A stretch of 64,000 nt of DNA. It comes from SIG452 sp045638525 (GTDB lineage Bacteria; Bacillota; Clostridia; UMGS1840). Positions 26,174 through 35,845 of this stretch are shown piece by piece (the first letter of the stretch is position 1; every line of letters begins with the position of its first letter). The notes beneath the pieces are model-generated. The model made no database searches. It was not told the DNA's origin and was given only the letters and a program-made list of their open reading frames with translations. A program made the position numbers and the translations under genes. The stretch covers positions 74,966 to 138,965 of the forward strand of contig JAZUBQ010000019.1 in NCBI GenBank assembly GCA_045638525.1, read 5' to 3'.

Positions 26174-27520
26174 TTATTTTACAACAATATGATATATGTA
26201 TTCTGAATTTTTGTCAGTTTCTTCATAAAAATGTCCCACAACAACCCGGATTTCACCGTCTACGGTCACCAAAGGAATGTCATCCCGACAGGTTTGCGGA
26301 ATCTTTTTATCAATCAAAAAATCCGAAAGTTTTTTATGAATGTTTAAATTTTTAAAATACAGGGTATCTCCCGGTTTTCGGTTTCTGATACAAACTGTGG
26401 CACCCGAAAATACCGTAACCGGATAGCAATAGCTGCACTCTGTTTCCGGCTGTTTTGCCAGATAAACTGTCATACCGGACGGCAGTTGACACGTTGCGTT
26501 TTCTGTCAAAGAAAAGCAAAATTCTTTCGGTTTTGCTACCGTCTGAAACACCAACCTATCAGAACATCGAACAACTTCCCAAGATTGTGACAACTGAACT
26601 CGCTGACCGCTTTTTCCCTTGTGGCACAACCTCCAGATGCGCTCAATTTCTTCATAAGAAATTCTGCCTGTTCCACCGGTAGTTTGAAAATATGTATAAC
26701 GTAAAATTTTCTTTCCCAATGCCGAATGAAGCTTCATTAACGGTTTCATTTCCAAACAAACCGAATCCTGCATCACAGAGGCATATTTTCCGAAAAATTC
26801 TTCACAAAGTTCCAAAAAATAGCTTTCCTCTTCCCGAAGAATACAACTTGTATGATAAATGGTATTTGTGAAATTTGTGTTAAAATGTTCCTTGATATAG
26901 GGAATTACTTCCAATCGAATCCGATTGCGGACATAATCAGGGGAAAAATTGGTCTCATCTGTGACAAAAGGCTGTTGTTTTTCCTCCAGATAGCGATACA
27001 GTTCTTCCTTACTGATTCCAAGAAGCGGACGGATAATATTACCTCGTTTTGGCAGGATTCCTTTGGGAAGATTCCCTTTTACAAGGTTCATAATCACCGT
27101 TTCCGCATTATCATCTTTGGTATGGGCAGTCGCAATTTTATCAGCTCCCTGCTCTGCAAAAAAACGATAACGAATTTGTCTGCCGGCATCTTCTATGGAT
27201 AAACGATGCTCTTTTGCAAATCGCTCGGCATCCTCTTCCAAAACCGAAATTGGAAGTTGCAACCGCTTACAAAGCTCCACAACAAATTCCATATCCCGCA
27301 CGGATGCCTCACCTCGCAGTTTGTGATTCACGTGAGCACAAGTGATGGTAAAACCATATTCTTCACGAAGCTCCATCAAAACCAACAGTAAGGCTACAGA
27401 ATCAGCTCCACCCGATAACCCCACAACCACACAATCCCCTTGCTGCAGCAAAGACTCCGCTTGAATCGTAGCGTTTGCCTGCGCAACTACCGAAGACATT
27501 TTACTGTTAATACGGGTCAT
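26174..27520 (-). CDS. tilS: tRNA(Ile)-lysidine synthetase
   Basis: 448 residues from ATG 27520. The PP-loop ATPase motif VGLSGGADSVALLLV is near residue 35. HVNHKLRGEAS and TAHTKDDNAET are further family blocks. The C-terminal domain has CIRNRKPGDTLYF. It converts C34 of the AUA-decoding tRNA-Ile to lysidine. The chosen start is 7 bases from GGAG and overlaps the end of dnaB by 14 bases, so translation is probably coupled. A TTG/ATG further upstream (27559) would only add residues within dnaB. Confidence 0.95.
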   Translation of the reverse strand: MTRINSKMSSVVAQANATIQAESLLQQGDCVVVGLSGGADSVALLLVLMELREEYGFTITCAHVNHKLRGEASVRDMEFVVELCKRLQLPISVLEEDAERFAKEHRLSIEDAGRQIRYRFFAEQGADKIATAHTKDDNAETVIMNLVKGNLPKGILPKRGNIIRPLLGISKEELYRYLEEKQQPFVTDETNFSPDYVRNRIRLEVIPYIKEHFNTNFTNTIYHTSCILREEESYFLELCEEFFGKYASVMQDSVCLEMKPLMKLHSALGKKILRYTYFQTTGGTGRISYEEIERIWRLCHKGKSGQRVQLSQSWEVVRCSDRLVFQTVAKPKEFCFSLTENATCQLPSGMTVYLAKQPETECSYCYPVTVFSGATVCIRNRKPGDTLYFKNLNIHKKLSDFLIDKKIPQTCRDDIPLVTVDGEIRVVVGHFYEETDKNSEYIYHIVVK

Positions 27521-28838
27521 GGCGAGTCTCCAAATCATAGAAACTGGTATATTTTCCAAGCCAGGTCATTTCAAAGGAACCTGTTTCCCCTGCTCTGTGC
27601 TTGGCAATAATACATTCACCGATGTTATGCTTTTCGGTCGTCTCGGGTTTATAATATTCCTCACGGAATAAAAACATAACAATATCTGCGTCCTGCTCGA
27701 TGGCACCCGATTCTCTCAAGTCAGAGAGCATCGGCTTATTATCTGCACGGTTTTCAGGACCACGAGACAGCTGAGAAACTGCAATAACGGGAACTTCCAG
27801 TTCTTTTGCCAAAATTTTTAAGCTTCGGCTGATTTCAGCAATTTCCACCTGACGGCTCTCCGAACGGCTACCGTTCATCAGCTGCAGGTAGTCAATTACA
27901 ATCAATCCCAATCCTTTTTCCAATTTCAAACGTTTTGCCTTCGCACGAAGCTCTGTTACCGTAATGGATGCAGTATCATCAATGTAAATGGGTGCTCGGG
28001 ACAAAGGCTCCATAATATCCAAAAACTTATTTAAATCTTCCGGAGAAATTTCACCGGAACGAATTTTATCCGATTCAATTCTGGCTTCGGAAGAAATGAT
28101 ACGGTTTACCAACTCTTCCTTGGACATTTCCAAAGAGAAAATCAAAACCGGAACATTCTGAGAAATGGCAACATTTTGCGCAATGTTAATGGCAAAAGAG
28201 GTTTTGCCCATTGCGGGACGTGCCGCAATCAAAACCAAGGTTGCCGGCTGAAGCCCGGACAAACGGCGGTCCAATTCACTAAATCCTGTCGGAAGACCGG
28301 AAACTTCACCGTGGTGCTCCAGCATTTCAGCGAGTTTGTTATAATTATGATACAAAATCTGCTTAATGTGTACAGCTCCGCCCACGTTACGTTCGGAAAC
28401 CAAATCAAAAATCCGTTGTACCGCAAGTTCGGTAACTTCCTGAGCCCCTTTGGAATCATATCCCGCATTCTCAATTTCCTGACATAACCCAATCAGTTTT
28501 CTCAAGTGGGATTTATCAGCCACAATCTGCGCATAATGCTTCACATTTTCGGTTGTGGGAACAGAATTTACGATATCTAAAATATACTCTTTGCCGCCAA
28601 TTTGTTCATAAATTCCCTGACGGGTGAGTTCGTCGTAAAGAGTTACCGCATCTACGGGAATATTCAAATTGAATAAATTGGAGATTGCCTGGTAGATTGC
28701 CTTGTTTTTTTCCAGATAAAAATCGTCCGCCGAAACAATTTCCATAACTTCCAGCAAACAGTCTTTATCAATGATAACAGAACCGAGAACTGCGGTTTCG
28801 GCTTCCAGGCTATAGGGTAAATCTCTTACAATATCCAT
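27507..28838 (-). CDS. dnaB: Replicative DNA helicase DnaB
   Basis: 443 residues. The N-terminal DnaG-interacting domain starts PYSLEAETAVLGSVIIDKD. The RecA-like motor has Walker A ARPAMGKTSFAINIA near residue 205, Walker B LGLIVIDYLQLM and QLSRGPENR. It unwinds DNA at the replication fork. It follows rplI by five bases, the common rplI-dnaB pairing in Bacillota. Full length, no intein detected at the usual insertion motifs. Confidence 0.97.
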   Translation of the reverse strand: MDIVRDLPYSLEAETAVLGSVIIDKDCLLEVMEIVSADDFYLEKNKAIYQAISNLFNLNIPVDAVTLYDELTRQGIYEQIGGKEYILDIVNSVPTTENVKHYAQIVADKSHLRKLIGLCQEIENAGYDSKGAQEVTELAVQRIFDLVSERNVGGAVHIKQILYHNYNKLAEMLEHHGEVSGLPTGFSELDRRLSGLQPATLVLIAARPAMGKTSFAINIAQNVAISQNVPVLIFSLEMSKEELVNRIISSEARIESDKIRSGEISPEDLNKFLDIMEPLSRAPIYIDDTASITVTELRAKAKRLKLEKGLGLIVIDYLQLMNGSRSESRQVEIAEISRSLKILAKELEVPVIAVSQLSRGPENRADNKPMLSDLRESGAIEQDADIVMFLFREEYYKPETTEKHNIGECIIAKHRAGETGSFEMTWLGKYTSFYDLETRHDPY

Positions 28839-28843
28839 AGCTT

Positions 28844-29290
28844 TTATAATCCTTTAATTTCAACTTTTACCTTTGCGCTGACATCTTCAAACAGCTTCAC
28901 GGTAACATCATAGGCACCCAAAGTTTTGATGGCATCTTTTAATACCACTTTTTTCTTTTCCACTTCGATGCCGCACTGGTCTTTAATTGCTTTTACAATA
29001 TCAATAGAAGTAACGGCACCAAACAGTTTTCCGTTATCTCCGGATTTTGCAGTAATACTAAAGGTCTGATTTTCCAGACGTTCTTTTAATTTTTCAGAGT
29101 TATCGTGATTCACGGCACGTTTATGTGCCACAGAGTCTTTCTGATTTTTTAAGGTGGTTAAATTTGCCTGTGTTGCTTCCACAGCTAAATTTTTTGGGAA
29201 TAAAAAGTTTCTTGCGTATCCGTCGGAGCTGTTAATTACATCTCCTTTTTTTCCGCTTCCTTTTACATCCTGCAATAAAATTACTTTCAT
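28844..29290 (-). CDS. rplI: 50S ribosomal protein L9
   Basis: 148 residues, with the L9 N-terminal signature MKVILLQDVKGSGKKGDVINSSDGYARNFLFP split as an RNA-binding domain, a long connecting helix and a C-terminal globular domain. It binds 23S rRNA. GAAAGGATGAC precedes the start. It lies 31 bases past gdpP and 5 bases before dnaB, the standard order. Confidence 0.97.
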   Translation of the reverse strand: MKVILLQDVKGSGKKGDVINSSDGYARNFLFPKNLAVEATQANLTTLKNQKDSVAHKRAVNHDNSEKLKERLENQTFSITAKSGDNGKLFGAVTSIDIVKAIKDQCGIEVEKKKVVLKDAIKTLGAYDVTVKLFEDVSAKVKVEIKGL

Positions 29291-29321
29291 TTTCTGTCAT
29301 CCTTTCTTATCAAATGAGGCA

Positions 29322-31382
29322 CTAAACCTCTTCCATTTCATCCAGTGTTTCCTTAATCAGCATCAGCGCACGGTCCACCGTCAATTCCTTACTTTGACAG
29401 CCTGCAACCAGCTGATGTCCGCCACCGCCTAATTTTTCCATAATTACCTGTACATTGATTTTTCCGTTAGAGCGGGCACTGATAATTGTTTCTTCCCCAC
29501 GTCGGAAAATTACAAATGACGCTTCAATGCGTTTAATGTCAATCAAATCATCTGCCGCCTGCGCGATGAAAATGCTGTTTTCTTCATCACCGTAATATTT
29601 GGCGATAGCGATAGAATCTTTATAGATTTCGGCAGATTTTACAATATCCGCTACTTTGATGTAGCTGTCAAAATCCGATTTTACCAAGTTTTTGGCAACA
29701 CCGGGTTCCATGCCGGTTTTTCGCAGGTAAGAAGCCGCTTCAAATGTTCTGACCCCGGTTTTAATGGAGAAATTCTGCGTGTCAATCAAAATACCGGCAT
29801 ACAAGCTTTCTGCTTCCAAACGTTTTAATTTTACTTTATCATCTAAGTATTGGAGCATTTCCACCACCAATTCACAAGTAGAAGAAGCGTAAGGTTCGTG
29901 GAAGGTAAGATTTGCGTGATAGATAAAGTCTGCACCCTTTCGGTGATGGTCAACCAAAAAGATTTTCCCATCTTCCCGAATCAAATCAGGAGCCGCAGTC
30001 AAGGAAGCTTTGTGCGTATCCACAATCGCAAGTAATGTGTTAGAATCCAAAAGTGTTTCCGCTTGTGACGGAGTCACAAATGCGTCCTCAAAGTCTTTAT
30101 CCAAACGTGTTTTTGCGAATACCGCTTCGGTATTCAAATTGCTTTCGTCAATTACAATATAGGCAGGCTTGTCAAAGGATTTTGCAATTCGTGCCAGACC
30201 AAGACAAGAACCCAAGGAATCCATATCTGCACCCTTATGCCCCATAATCAACACTTTTTCCGACTCCATCACCATTTCTTTGAATGACAGAGCGATAATT
30301 CGGGAACGAACCTTGGTTCGTTTTTCGGTTTCACGATTTTGTCCACCGAAATAGGTGAAATCATTCCCTTGTTTGATAACCGCCTGGTCGCCACCGCGTC
30401 CCAACGCCATATCCAGAGCTACACGGGAAAAGTTTTCGGTTTCTCCCAGACTGGCACCAACACCAATCCCAATACTTAAAGTAACAGGAAGGCTTCCATA
30501 AGTTTCAATATTTTTTACATCTTTTAACAACGGAACTTTTGCTTTTAAGATTTCATCAAAGTTTTTTCGTTCCATAATGAAGGAATAACGGTCACGGTCA
30601 AATTTATTTAAAACCCCCTGATGCATTCCCACAAACTCAGAAATCAGTTTCTCCGTCTGCGAAGCAATGACTGTACGCTCTGAGTCAGAAATCTGCTTGG
30701 TGATTTCATCCAGATTATCCACATAAATATAACCCTTGATGATCATATCCTCATCGTATTTTTTCTGAAGCTGTCCTAACTTTGTGGTTTCAATCAGATA
30801 ATAAACATAAACCCGTCCCTGGGTGGATTTTGCATCATCCGCCAGAACGCCGTAAGCCGTAAAACTGCGTTCCTCCAATCGGATTTCGCAAGTGCTTCCG
30901 GAAGCATCGGGAAGCTTGAAATCGGAAAGCACGGCAGATAACTGTCGGCTGGTATAATCTTCTGCCGGCACCAATTCGGAAAAGGCATCGTTATACCACA
31001 CGATTTCCCCTGTTTCCCTTAAAATCACCATGGGAAACGGCGATTTCAGCACCGAGTTATGGGTAGCTGATTCCACGTCAAAAGAAAGGCTTTCAATATA
31101 ATCACGAAATTGTTGCGAGGAGGTGCTTCCCGTAAACACAAAAATAACAAACACAACCATAGACAGCACAAACTGCACGATGGCAAGGGTTGGGTTATAA
31201 AAGCCAACCGACAAAGAAAATACAAAGAGAAAAACAAAGCTTAAAAGCACTTTGGGAACAAAATAAATTTTCCAGATGGCATCCAGATTTTTAGTTTGTT
31301 CTGCAGGTTTTTTCGCCATATCTTTTTGTCTGGTTTCTTTTACTTTCTTCTGTTTTTTAGATTCTTTTTGATTCTTTTTCAT
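29322..31382 (-). CDS. gdpP: Cyclic-di-AMP phosphodiesterase GdpP
   Basis: 686 residues. A lysine-rich leader precedes two membrane helices (near 45-90). A PAS-like region and a degenerate GGDEF domain (LGRGGDQAV in place of GGDEF) follow. The DHH-DHHA1 phosphodiesterase part has MGHKGADMDSLGS near residue 380, DTHKAS, VDHHRKG and a C-terminal GGGGHQLVAGC. It hydrolyses c-di-AMP and so affects osmotic and cell-wall homeostasis. The ribosome site GAGAG is weak. A TATAAT is present in the 64-base gap after hemW but lacks a convincing -35, so cotranscription with hemW is likely. Confidence 0.95.
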   Translation of the reverse strand: MKKNQKESKKQKKVKETRQKDMAKKPAEQTKNLDAIWKIYFVPKVLLSFVFLFVFSLSVGFYNPTLAIVQFVLSMVVFVIFVFTGSTSSQQFRDYIESLSFDVESATHNSVLKSPFPMVILRETGEIVWYNDAFSELVPAEDYTSRQLSAVLSDFKLPDASGSTCEIRLEERSFTAYGVLADDAKSTQGRVYVYYLIETTKLGQLQKKYDEDMIIKGYIYVDNLDEITKQISDSERTVIASQTEKLISEFVGMHQGVLNKFDRDRYSFIMERKNFDEILKAKVPLLKDVKNIETYGSLPVTLSIGIGVGASLGETENFSRVALDMALGRGGDQAVIKQGNDFTYFGGQNRETEKRTKVRSRIIALSFKEMVMESEKVLIMGHKGADMDSLGSCLGLARIAKSFDKPAYIVIDESNLNTEAVFAKTRLDKDFEDAFVTPSQAETLLDSNTLLAIVDTHKASLTAAPDLIREDGKIFLVDHHRKGADFIYHANLTFHEPYASSTCELVVEMLQYLDDKVKLKRLEAESLYAGILIDTQNFSIKTGVRTFEAASYLRKTGMEPGVAKNLVKSDFDSYIKVADIVKSAEIYKDSIAIAKYYGDEENSIFIAQAADDLIDIKRIEASFVIFRRGEETIISARSNGKINVQVIMEKLGGGGHQLVAGCQSKELTVDRALMLIKETLDEMEEV

Positions 31383-31447
31383 ACCATTACTCTCAAAAAT
31401 TTTTTTATCTTTTTATATCATTATTATACTCACAAAATCCATAACAA

Positions 31448-32533
31448 TCACTCCATATGAAAGGAAGAAATGATTGCATTCGATACAAAAAAACCCTTTT
31501 CACTTAAATGGAATCCATCTGAGCGGATCACCAGATAGCCGTTTTTCTCATACTGTTCCAACAAGGAACGATTCTGTTTCCAAAACGAGCTCGGAAGCTG
31601 TTTGGTTGTCACACCCTGATCTGTACGCAACGCAAGCATCACTTCTTCAAACCGTGCATCGGCATCCGATATCGTTTCATAGTTTTTTGAAACATCTCCG
31701 CTGATATACTCTGTAATACTTGCAGGATTGGAAAAACGTTTCCCACCATAAAAACTGTGTGCGGCAGCACCAAATCCCAGATAGGGCACCCGATTCCAAT
31801 ATTTCAGATTGTGACGGCAAACATTCTGACTTTGTTTGGCAAAATTAGAAATTTCATAGTGTCTGTACCCCGATAAGGTTTCACACACCAGACAATACTG
31901 CTCATATGCTCCGTCATCATCAGGAAACTGATATCCCTGCTTTAACATCACAGAATCTTCGCTCAATGTCAGTGCATATGCCGAAATATGCTCGCAATCC
32001 AACTCTGTTAAAAAAGTCAACGTTCTTTCCAAGGTTTCGGGAGTAGAATCGGGCAGCCCATACATAACATCTGTATTCAGGTTGGAAAATCCAACTTCCC
32101 GAAGCAAACCGTAAGATTTTAAAAACTCTTCCTTCGTATGAATTCTCCCAAGTTTCAAAAGCTCATCATCATTGGCTGACTGCAACCCCATACTGATGCG
32201 GTTCACCCCTGCCTTGCGATAGGTCTGAAGCTTTTTTTTATCAAACGTTTTCGGATTTAGTTCCATTGTAATTTCTGTATCGGAGGCAAACGAGAACACA
32301 TTCCCTGCTGTTTCCAACAAAGCTGCAATCTCTCTTTCGTCTGCCACAGAGGGAGTTCCTCCGCCGATAAAAACAGAATCTACACAAATATTTTGTCCCC
32401 GATAGGTTTCCATTTCCCGATGAACCGCTTCAAAATATGCTTTTTGCGAAGTGGTATCGGACACCGAATAAAAGTCACAATAAGCACATTTTTTCACACA
32501 AAAGGGAATGTGAAAGTATAATCCTGCTTTCAT
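31448..32533 (-). CDS. hemW: HemW-type radical SAM haem chaperone
   Basis: 361 residues. GLYFHIPFCVKKCAYCDFYS contains the CxxxCxxC cluster of radical SAM enzymes, followed by FIGGGTPS and MELNPKTF. It belongs to the HemN/HemW group, but lacks the extra N-terminal cysteine region of true coproporphyrinogen oxidases and has the HNLKYW and RYLG-like features of HemW. HemW is thought to insert haem into proteins. It overlaps lepA by one base, a frequent pairing in Bacillota. A role without visible haem genes is uncertain. Confidence 0.92.
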   Translation of the reverse strand: MKAGLYFHIPFCVKKCAYCDFYSVSDTTSQKAYFEAVHREMETYRGQNICVDSVFIGGGTPSVADEREIAALLETAGNVFSFASDTEITMELNPKTFDKKKLQTYRKAGVNRISMGLQSANDDELLKLGRIHTKEEFLKSYGLLREVGFSNLNTDVMYGLPDSTPETLERTLTFLTELDCEHISAYALTLSEDSVMLKQGYQFPDDDGAYEQYCLVCETLSGYRHYEISNFAKQSQNVCRHNLKYWNRVPYLGFGAAAHSFYGGKRFSNPASITEYISGDVSKNYETISDADARFEEVMLALRTDQGVTTKQLPSSFWKQNRSLLEQYEKNGYLVIRSDGFHLSEKGFFVSNAIISSFHME

Positions 32534-34335
32534 CAGAGTTTCAACACAGACATAAACGCCTCCTGCGGAACTTCCACAGTACCAAACTGGCGCATACGTT
32601 TTTTCCCTTCCTTCTGTTTTTCCAGAAGTTTTTTCTTACGGGTAATGTCACCGCCGTAACATTTTGCAAGTACGTCTTTTCGCATTGCTTTTACGGTTTC
32701 ACGTGCAATTACCTTGGTTCCGATTGCCGCCTGAATGGGAATTTCAAACAGCTGTCTCGGGATTACCTCTTTTAATTTTTCGGCAATTCTTCTGCCTCGT
32801 GCATACGCCTTATCGGTATGAACGATAAAGGACAACGCATCCACAATTTCGCCATTCAACAGAATATCCAATTTCACAAGTTTGGATTCTTTGTAGCTTG
32901 CAAGCTCATAGTCTAAAGATGCATATCCCTTGGTGCGTGATTTCAAATCATCAAAGAAATCGTAAATGATTTCATTCAGTGGCATATCATAGTGGATGGA
33001 AACTCTTGTTTCATCCAGATATTTCATATCAATAAACACTCCACGGCGTTCCTGACACAGTTCCATAATGTTTCCCACATAATCGGTAGGAGTCATAATG
33101 GTTGCCGAAACGAAAGGTTCTTCCATGGAAGCAATTTCCGACGGATTGGGTAAATTGGTGGGATTATCCAGGTTGATTTTGGTACCGTCGGTTTTGGTAA
33201 TTTTATAAATAACGCTGGGAGCGGTGGTAATCAGATCAAGATTAAATTCTCTCTCCAGACGTTCCTGAATGATTTCCAGATGCAAAAGTCCCAAAAATCC
33301 GCAACGGAATCCAAAGCCTAACGCAATGGAAGTTTCCGGTTCAAAAATCAACGCCGCATCATTTAACTGCAGTTTTAAAAGTGCTTCTTTTAAATCATCA
33401 TAACGGGCACCGTCTACCGGATACAAGCCGCAAAATACCATCGGCTGAACTGCCTTATAGCCCGGTAACGGCTCGGTTGCAGGATTAAATTTATCAGTAA
33501 CAGTATCCCCAACTGCTGTATCCCGCAAGGTTTTGATGGAAGCGGTTACATAACCAACCTCACCGGCACAAAGCTCCTGACAGGGAGTCATACCAAGTGC
33601 ATTCAAATACCCTAACTCAACCACTTCAAACTCCTTACCGGTCGCCATCATTTTCATGGTGGTATTCTGCGTGATTTTTCCGTCAATCACACGAATATAG
33701 ATAATAACACCTTTGTAAGCGTCATAGTAAGAGTCAAAAATCAAAGCCTTCAAGGGACCATCTTCATCCCCACAGGGAGCAGGAATTGTATTGGCGATTG
33801 CTTCCAGAACATCCTCGATATTCGTTCCGTTTTTCGCAGAAATCAAAGGTGCCTCATCCGCAGGAATTCCGATAATATCCTCGATTTCCTGCTTCACCAC
33901 ATCCGGTCTGGCACTTGGCAGGTCAATTTTGTTGATAACCGGAAGAATCTCCAAATCGCTGTCAACTGCCAGATAGGCATTTGCCAGAGTCTGCGCTTCA
34001 ATTCCCTGTGCAGCATCCACAATCAAAATGGCTCCTTCACAAGCCTTCAAACTTCGGGATACTTCATAGTTAAAGTCAACATGCCCGGGAGTATCAATCA
34101 AATTGTAAATATACTCTTCACCGTTATTGGCGTGATACACCAACCGAACGGCTCTTGCCTTGATGGTAATGCCACGTTCTCTTTCCAGATCCATGTTATC
34201 TAAAAGTTGTTCTTCCATTTCTCGTGCAGAAACAACCCCGGTTTTTTCCAACAAGCGGTCTGCCAATGTGGATTTTCCGTGGTCGATATGTGCTATAATC
34301 GAAAAGTTTCTGATGTGATTTTGTCTGTCGCTCAT
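32533..34335 (-). CDS. lepA: Elongation factor 4
   Basis: 600 residues from MSDRQNHIRNFSIIAHIDHG. G1 is AHIDHGKST, and G3 DTPGHVD, G4 NKIDLP and the LepA C-terminal domain follow. The GTPase acts on the ribosome, favouring back-translocation or initiation complex maturation. The family start is the ATG at 34335. The strong purine run GGAAAGGAAAA lies about 33 bases upstream, and a GGC(A)GAT/ATCGCC stem-loop sits between them. A TTG at 34359 is an alternative with a closer ribosome site. A TTTACA-17-TATAAT promoter is at 34523-34495. Confidence 0.95.
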   Translation of the reverse strand: MSDRQNHIRNFSIIAHIDHGKSTLADRLLEKTGVVSAREMEEQLLDNMDLERERGITIKARAVRLVYHANNGEEYIYNLIDTPGHVDFNYEVSRSLKACEGAILIVDAAQGIEAQTLANAYLAVDSDLEILPVINKIDLPSARPDVVKQEIEDIIGIPADEAPLISAKNGTNIEDVLEAIANTIPAPCGDEDGPLKALIFDSYYDAYKGVIIYIRVIDGKITQNTTMKMMATGKEFEVVELGYLNALGMTPCQELCAGEVGYVTASIKTLRDTAVGDTVTDKFNPATEPLPGYKAVQPMVFCGLYPVDGARYDDLKEALLKLQLNDAALIFEPETSIALGFGFRCGFLGLLHLEIIQERLEREFNLDLITTAPSVIYKITKTDGTKINLDNPTNLPNPSEIASMEEPFVSATIMTPTDYVGNIMELCQERRGVFIDMKYLDETRVSIHYDMPLNEIIYDFFDDLKSRTKGYASLDYELASYKESKLVKLDILLNGEIVDALSFIVHTDKAYARGRRIAEKLKEVIPRQLFEIPIQAAIGTKVIARETVKAMRKDVLAKCYGGDITRKKKLLEKQKEGKKRMRQFGTVEVPQEAFMSVLKL

Positions 34336-34494
34336 ACGTTTACCAAAGGGCGATTTCAAATCTGCCGTTTTCCTTTCCTTTCAGGTTTCGTTAGGGAATG
34401 TATATTCATTGCATAAATTCTCACTTTGATTTTCTTGCCGATTTCTCTGCCGACAAAGAAACTGACAATTTTTTCAATATTATTTCAATATAGT

Positions 34495-34523
34495 ATTATA
34501 ACATAATAATCCCTATTTGTAAA
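34495..34523 (-). promoter_or_regulatory. Promoter of the lepA gene run
   Basis: Minus-strand TTTACA (34523-34518) and TATAAT (34500-34495) with a 17-base spacer. It drives leftward transcription of lepA and probably the genes as far as rnhA. The leader of about 150 bases contains a GCCGA/TCGGC stem near 34435-34455. Confidence 0.75.
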
Positions 34524-34561
34524 TAACTTTTTTGAAAAAATGAAAAATATCGTAAAAGTTA

Positions 34562-34590
34562 TTGACAAATGCATAATTATGTATTATAAT
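34562..34590 (+). promoter_or_regulatory. Strong sigma-A-type promoter of the arginine operon
   Basis: TTGACA (34562-34567) and TATAAT (34585-34590), both consensus, with a 17-base spacer. An ARG-box-like palindrome fills the spacer, so repressor binding would block polymerase directly. Confidence 0.9.
34570..34583 (+). promoter_or_regulatory. ARG-box-like operator 1 (within promoter spacer)
   Basis: TGCATAATTATGTA matches the half-site symmetry of the arginine repressor consensus TGMATWWWWATKCA at 13 of 14 positions. It lies between the -35 and -10 boxes of the argD promoter. It has a partner 42 bases downstream, about four helical turns, consistent with a hexameric ArgR binding two boxes. 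Confidence 0.65.
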
Positions 34591-34611
34591 AGGGATATTA
34601 TTGATAATATT

Positions 34612-34625
34612 TGCATATTTATGCA
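34612..34625 (+). promoter_or_regulatory. ARG-box-like operator 2 (near ribosome site)
   Basis: TGCATATTTATGCA fits TGMATWWWWATKCA at all 14 positions and is a near-perfect palindrome. It lies in the leader, about 20 bases after the -10 box and just before the GAAGGTGG ribosome site of argD. No argR gene is in the window. Confidence 0.7.
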
Positions 34626-34639
34626 TAGAAGGTGGAAAA

Positions 34640-35824
34640 ATGTTAGACCAGATTAAACAAACAGATAAAACCTATTATATGAATACCTTCGGCGAACGAC
34701 TTCCCGTCTGCTTCACCGAGGGCAACGGCATGACAATGACTGCAACCGACGGTAAAATTTACTATGATTTTATGGCAGGAATTGCGGTAAACTGTCTGGG
34801 GCACAATCATCCAAAGCTTGTGGAAACCATTTGCAATCAAGCAAAAAAACTCATTCACACTTCCAGCTTGTATTACATAGAATCTCAGGCAAATTTAGCC
34901 AAAGCTCTGTGTGAAAACTCCTGTGCTGACAAGGTATTTTTTGCAAATACCGGCGCAGAAGCCAATGAAGGTGCCTTAAAACTTGCCAGAAAATATTTCT
35001 ATAACAAAGGGTTGGAAAAACCCGAAGTGATTACTTTACAGAACTCCTTCCATGGAAGAACTCTGGCAACGCTTTCTGCAACAGGGCAGGAAAAATATCA
35101 AAAGCCTTATGCTCCCTTGGTTGAAAAATTTATTCACGTTCCGGCGAACGATATTGACGCTTTCAAAGCTGCCCTTACTGAAAAAACCGGCGCAGTAATG
35201 CTGGAAGTAATCCAGGGAGAAAGCGGTGTTCGTCCGTTAGACAAAGCATATTTAGAGGAAATCAGAGCAATTTGTACCGAAAAAGATATTGTGCTGATTT
35301 TTGATGAAGTACAAACCGGAATGGGCAGATGCGGTACCCTCTTTGCCTATGAAACCGTTGGGGTTGAGCCGGATATTTTTACTTTGGCAAAAGCTCTGGC
35401 AGGGGGTGTTCCCATCGGTGCAATTCTCTGTAAAGAAAAATTTTCCGCTTTCAATCCCGGAGACCACGGCACCACGTTTGGCGGCAATCCGTTGGCAACA
35501 GCAGCAGGTCTTTGTGTTGTGAACGAATTATTGGAAAACGGTGTTTTGGAAAACTCCAAAACAATGGGTGAACTTTTTACCAAAAAGTTGACCAACCTGC
35601 AAAACGATTTCCCCATCATCAAAGAAGTTCGCGGAAAAGGCTTGATGATTGGCATAGAATTTGCTGAACCCATCGCAAAAGATTTATCCAAAAAGCTGTT
35701 TGAACAAGGCTTTTTGGTAGGAACCGTGGGAGAAACCGTATTCCGATTGGTACCGCCTTTAATTATCACGGAAAAAGAAATCAATCTGCTGGTTGATAAA
35801 CTCACTGAGTTACTGAAAAACTGA
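34640..35824 (+). CDS. argD: Acetylornithine aminotransferase
   Basis: 394 residues from the ATG at 34640. GAAGGTGG is five bases upstream. A possible start at 34601 lies inside the leader and would split the operators, so it is rejected. Class III aminotransferase motifs: FMAGIAVNCLGHNHPKLV, FANTGAEANEGALKLAR, SFHGRTLATLSATGQEKY, IFDEVQTGMGR, and the PLP-lysine strand TLAKALAGGVPIGA. It transfers the amino group in the arginine pathway (N-acetylornithine to the semialdehyde or the reverse). It is the first gene of argD-argF-GNAT. Confidence 0.95.
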   Translation: MLDQIKQTDKTYYMNTFGERLPVCFTEGNGMTMTATDGKIYYDFMAGIAVNCLGHNHPKLVETICNQAKKLIHTSSLYYIESQANLAKALCENSCADKVFFANTGAEANEGALKLARKYFYNKGLEKPEVITLQNSFHGRTLATLSATGQEKYQKPYAPLVEKFIHVPANDIDAFKAALTEKTGAVMLEVIQGESGVRPLDKAYLEEIRAICTEKDIVLIFDEVQTGMGRCGTLFAYETVGVEPDIFTLAKALAGGVPIGAILCKEKFSAFNPGDHGTTFGGNPLATAAGLCVVNELLENGVLENSKTMGELFTKKLTNLQNDFPIIKEVRGKGLMIGIEFAEPIAKDLSKKLFEQGFLVGTVGETVFRLVPPLIITEKEINLLVDKLTELLKN

Positions 35825-35845
35825 TAGAAACGAGGATTCAAAAAT

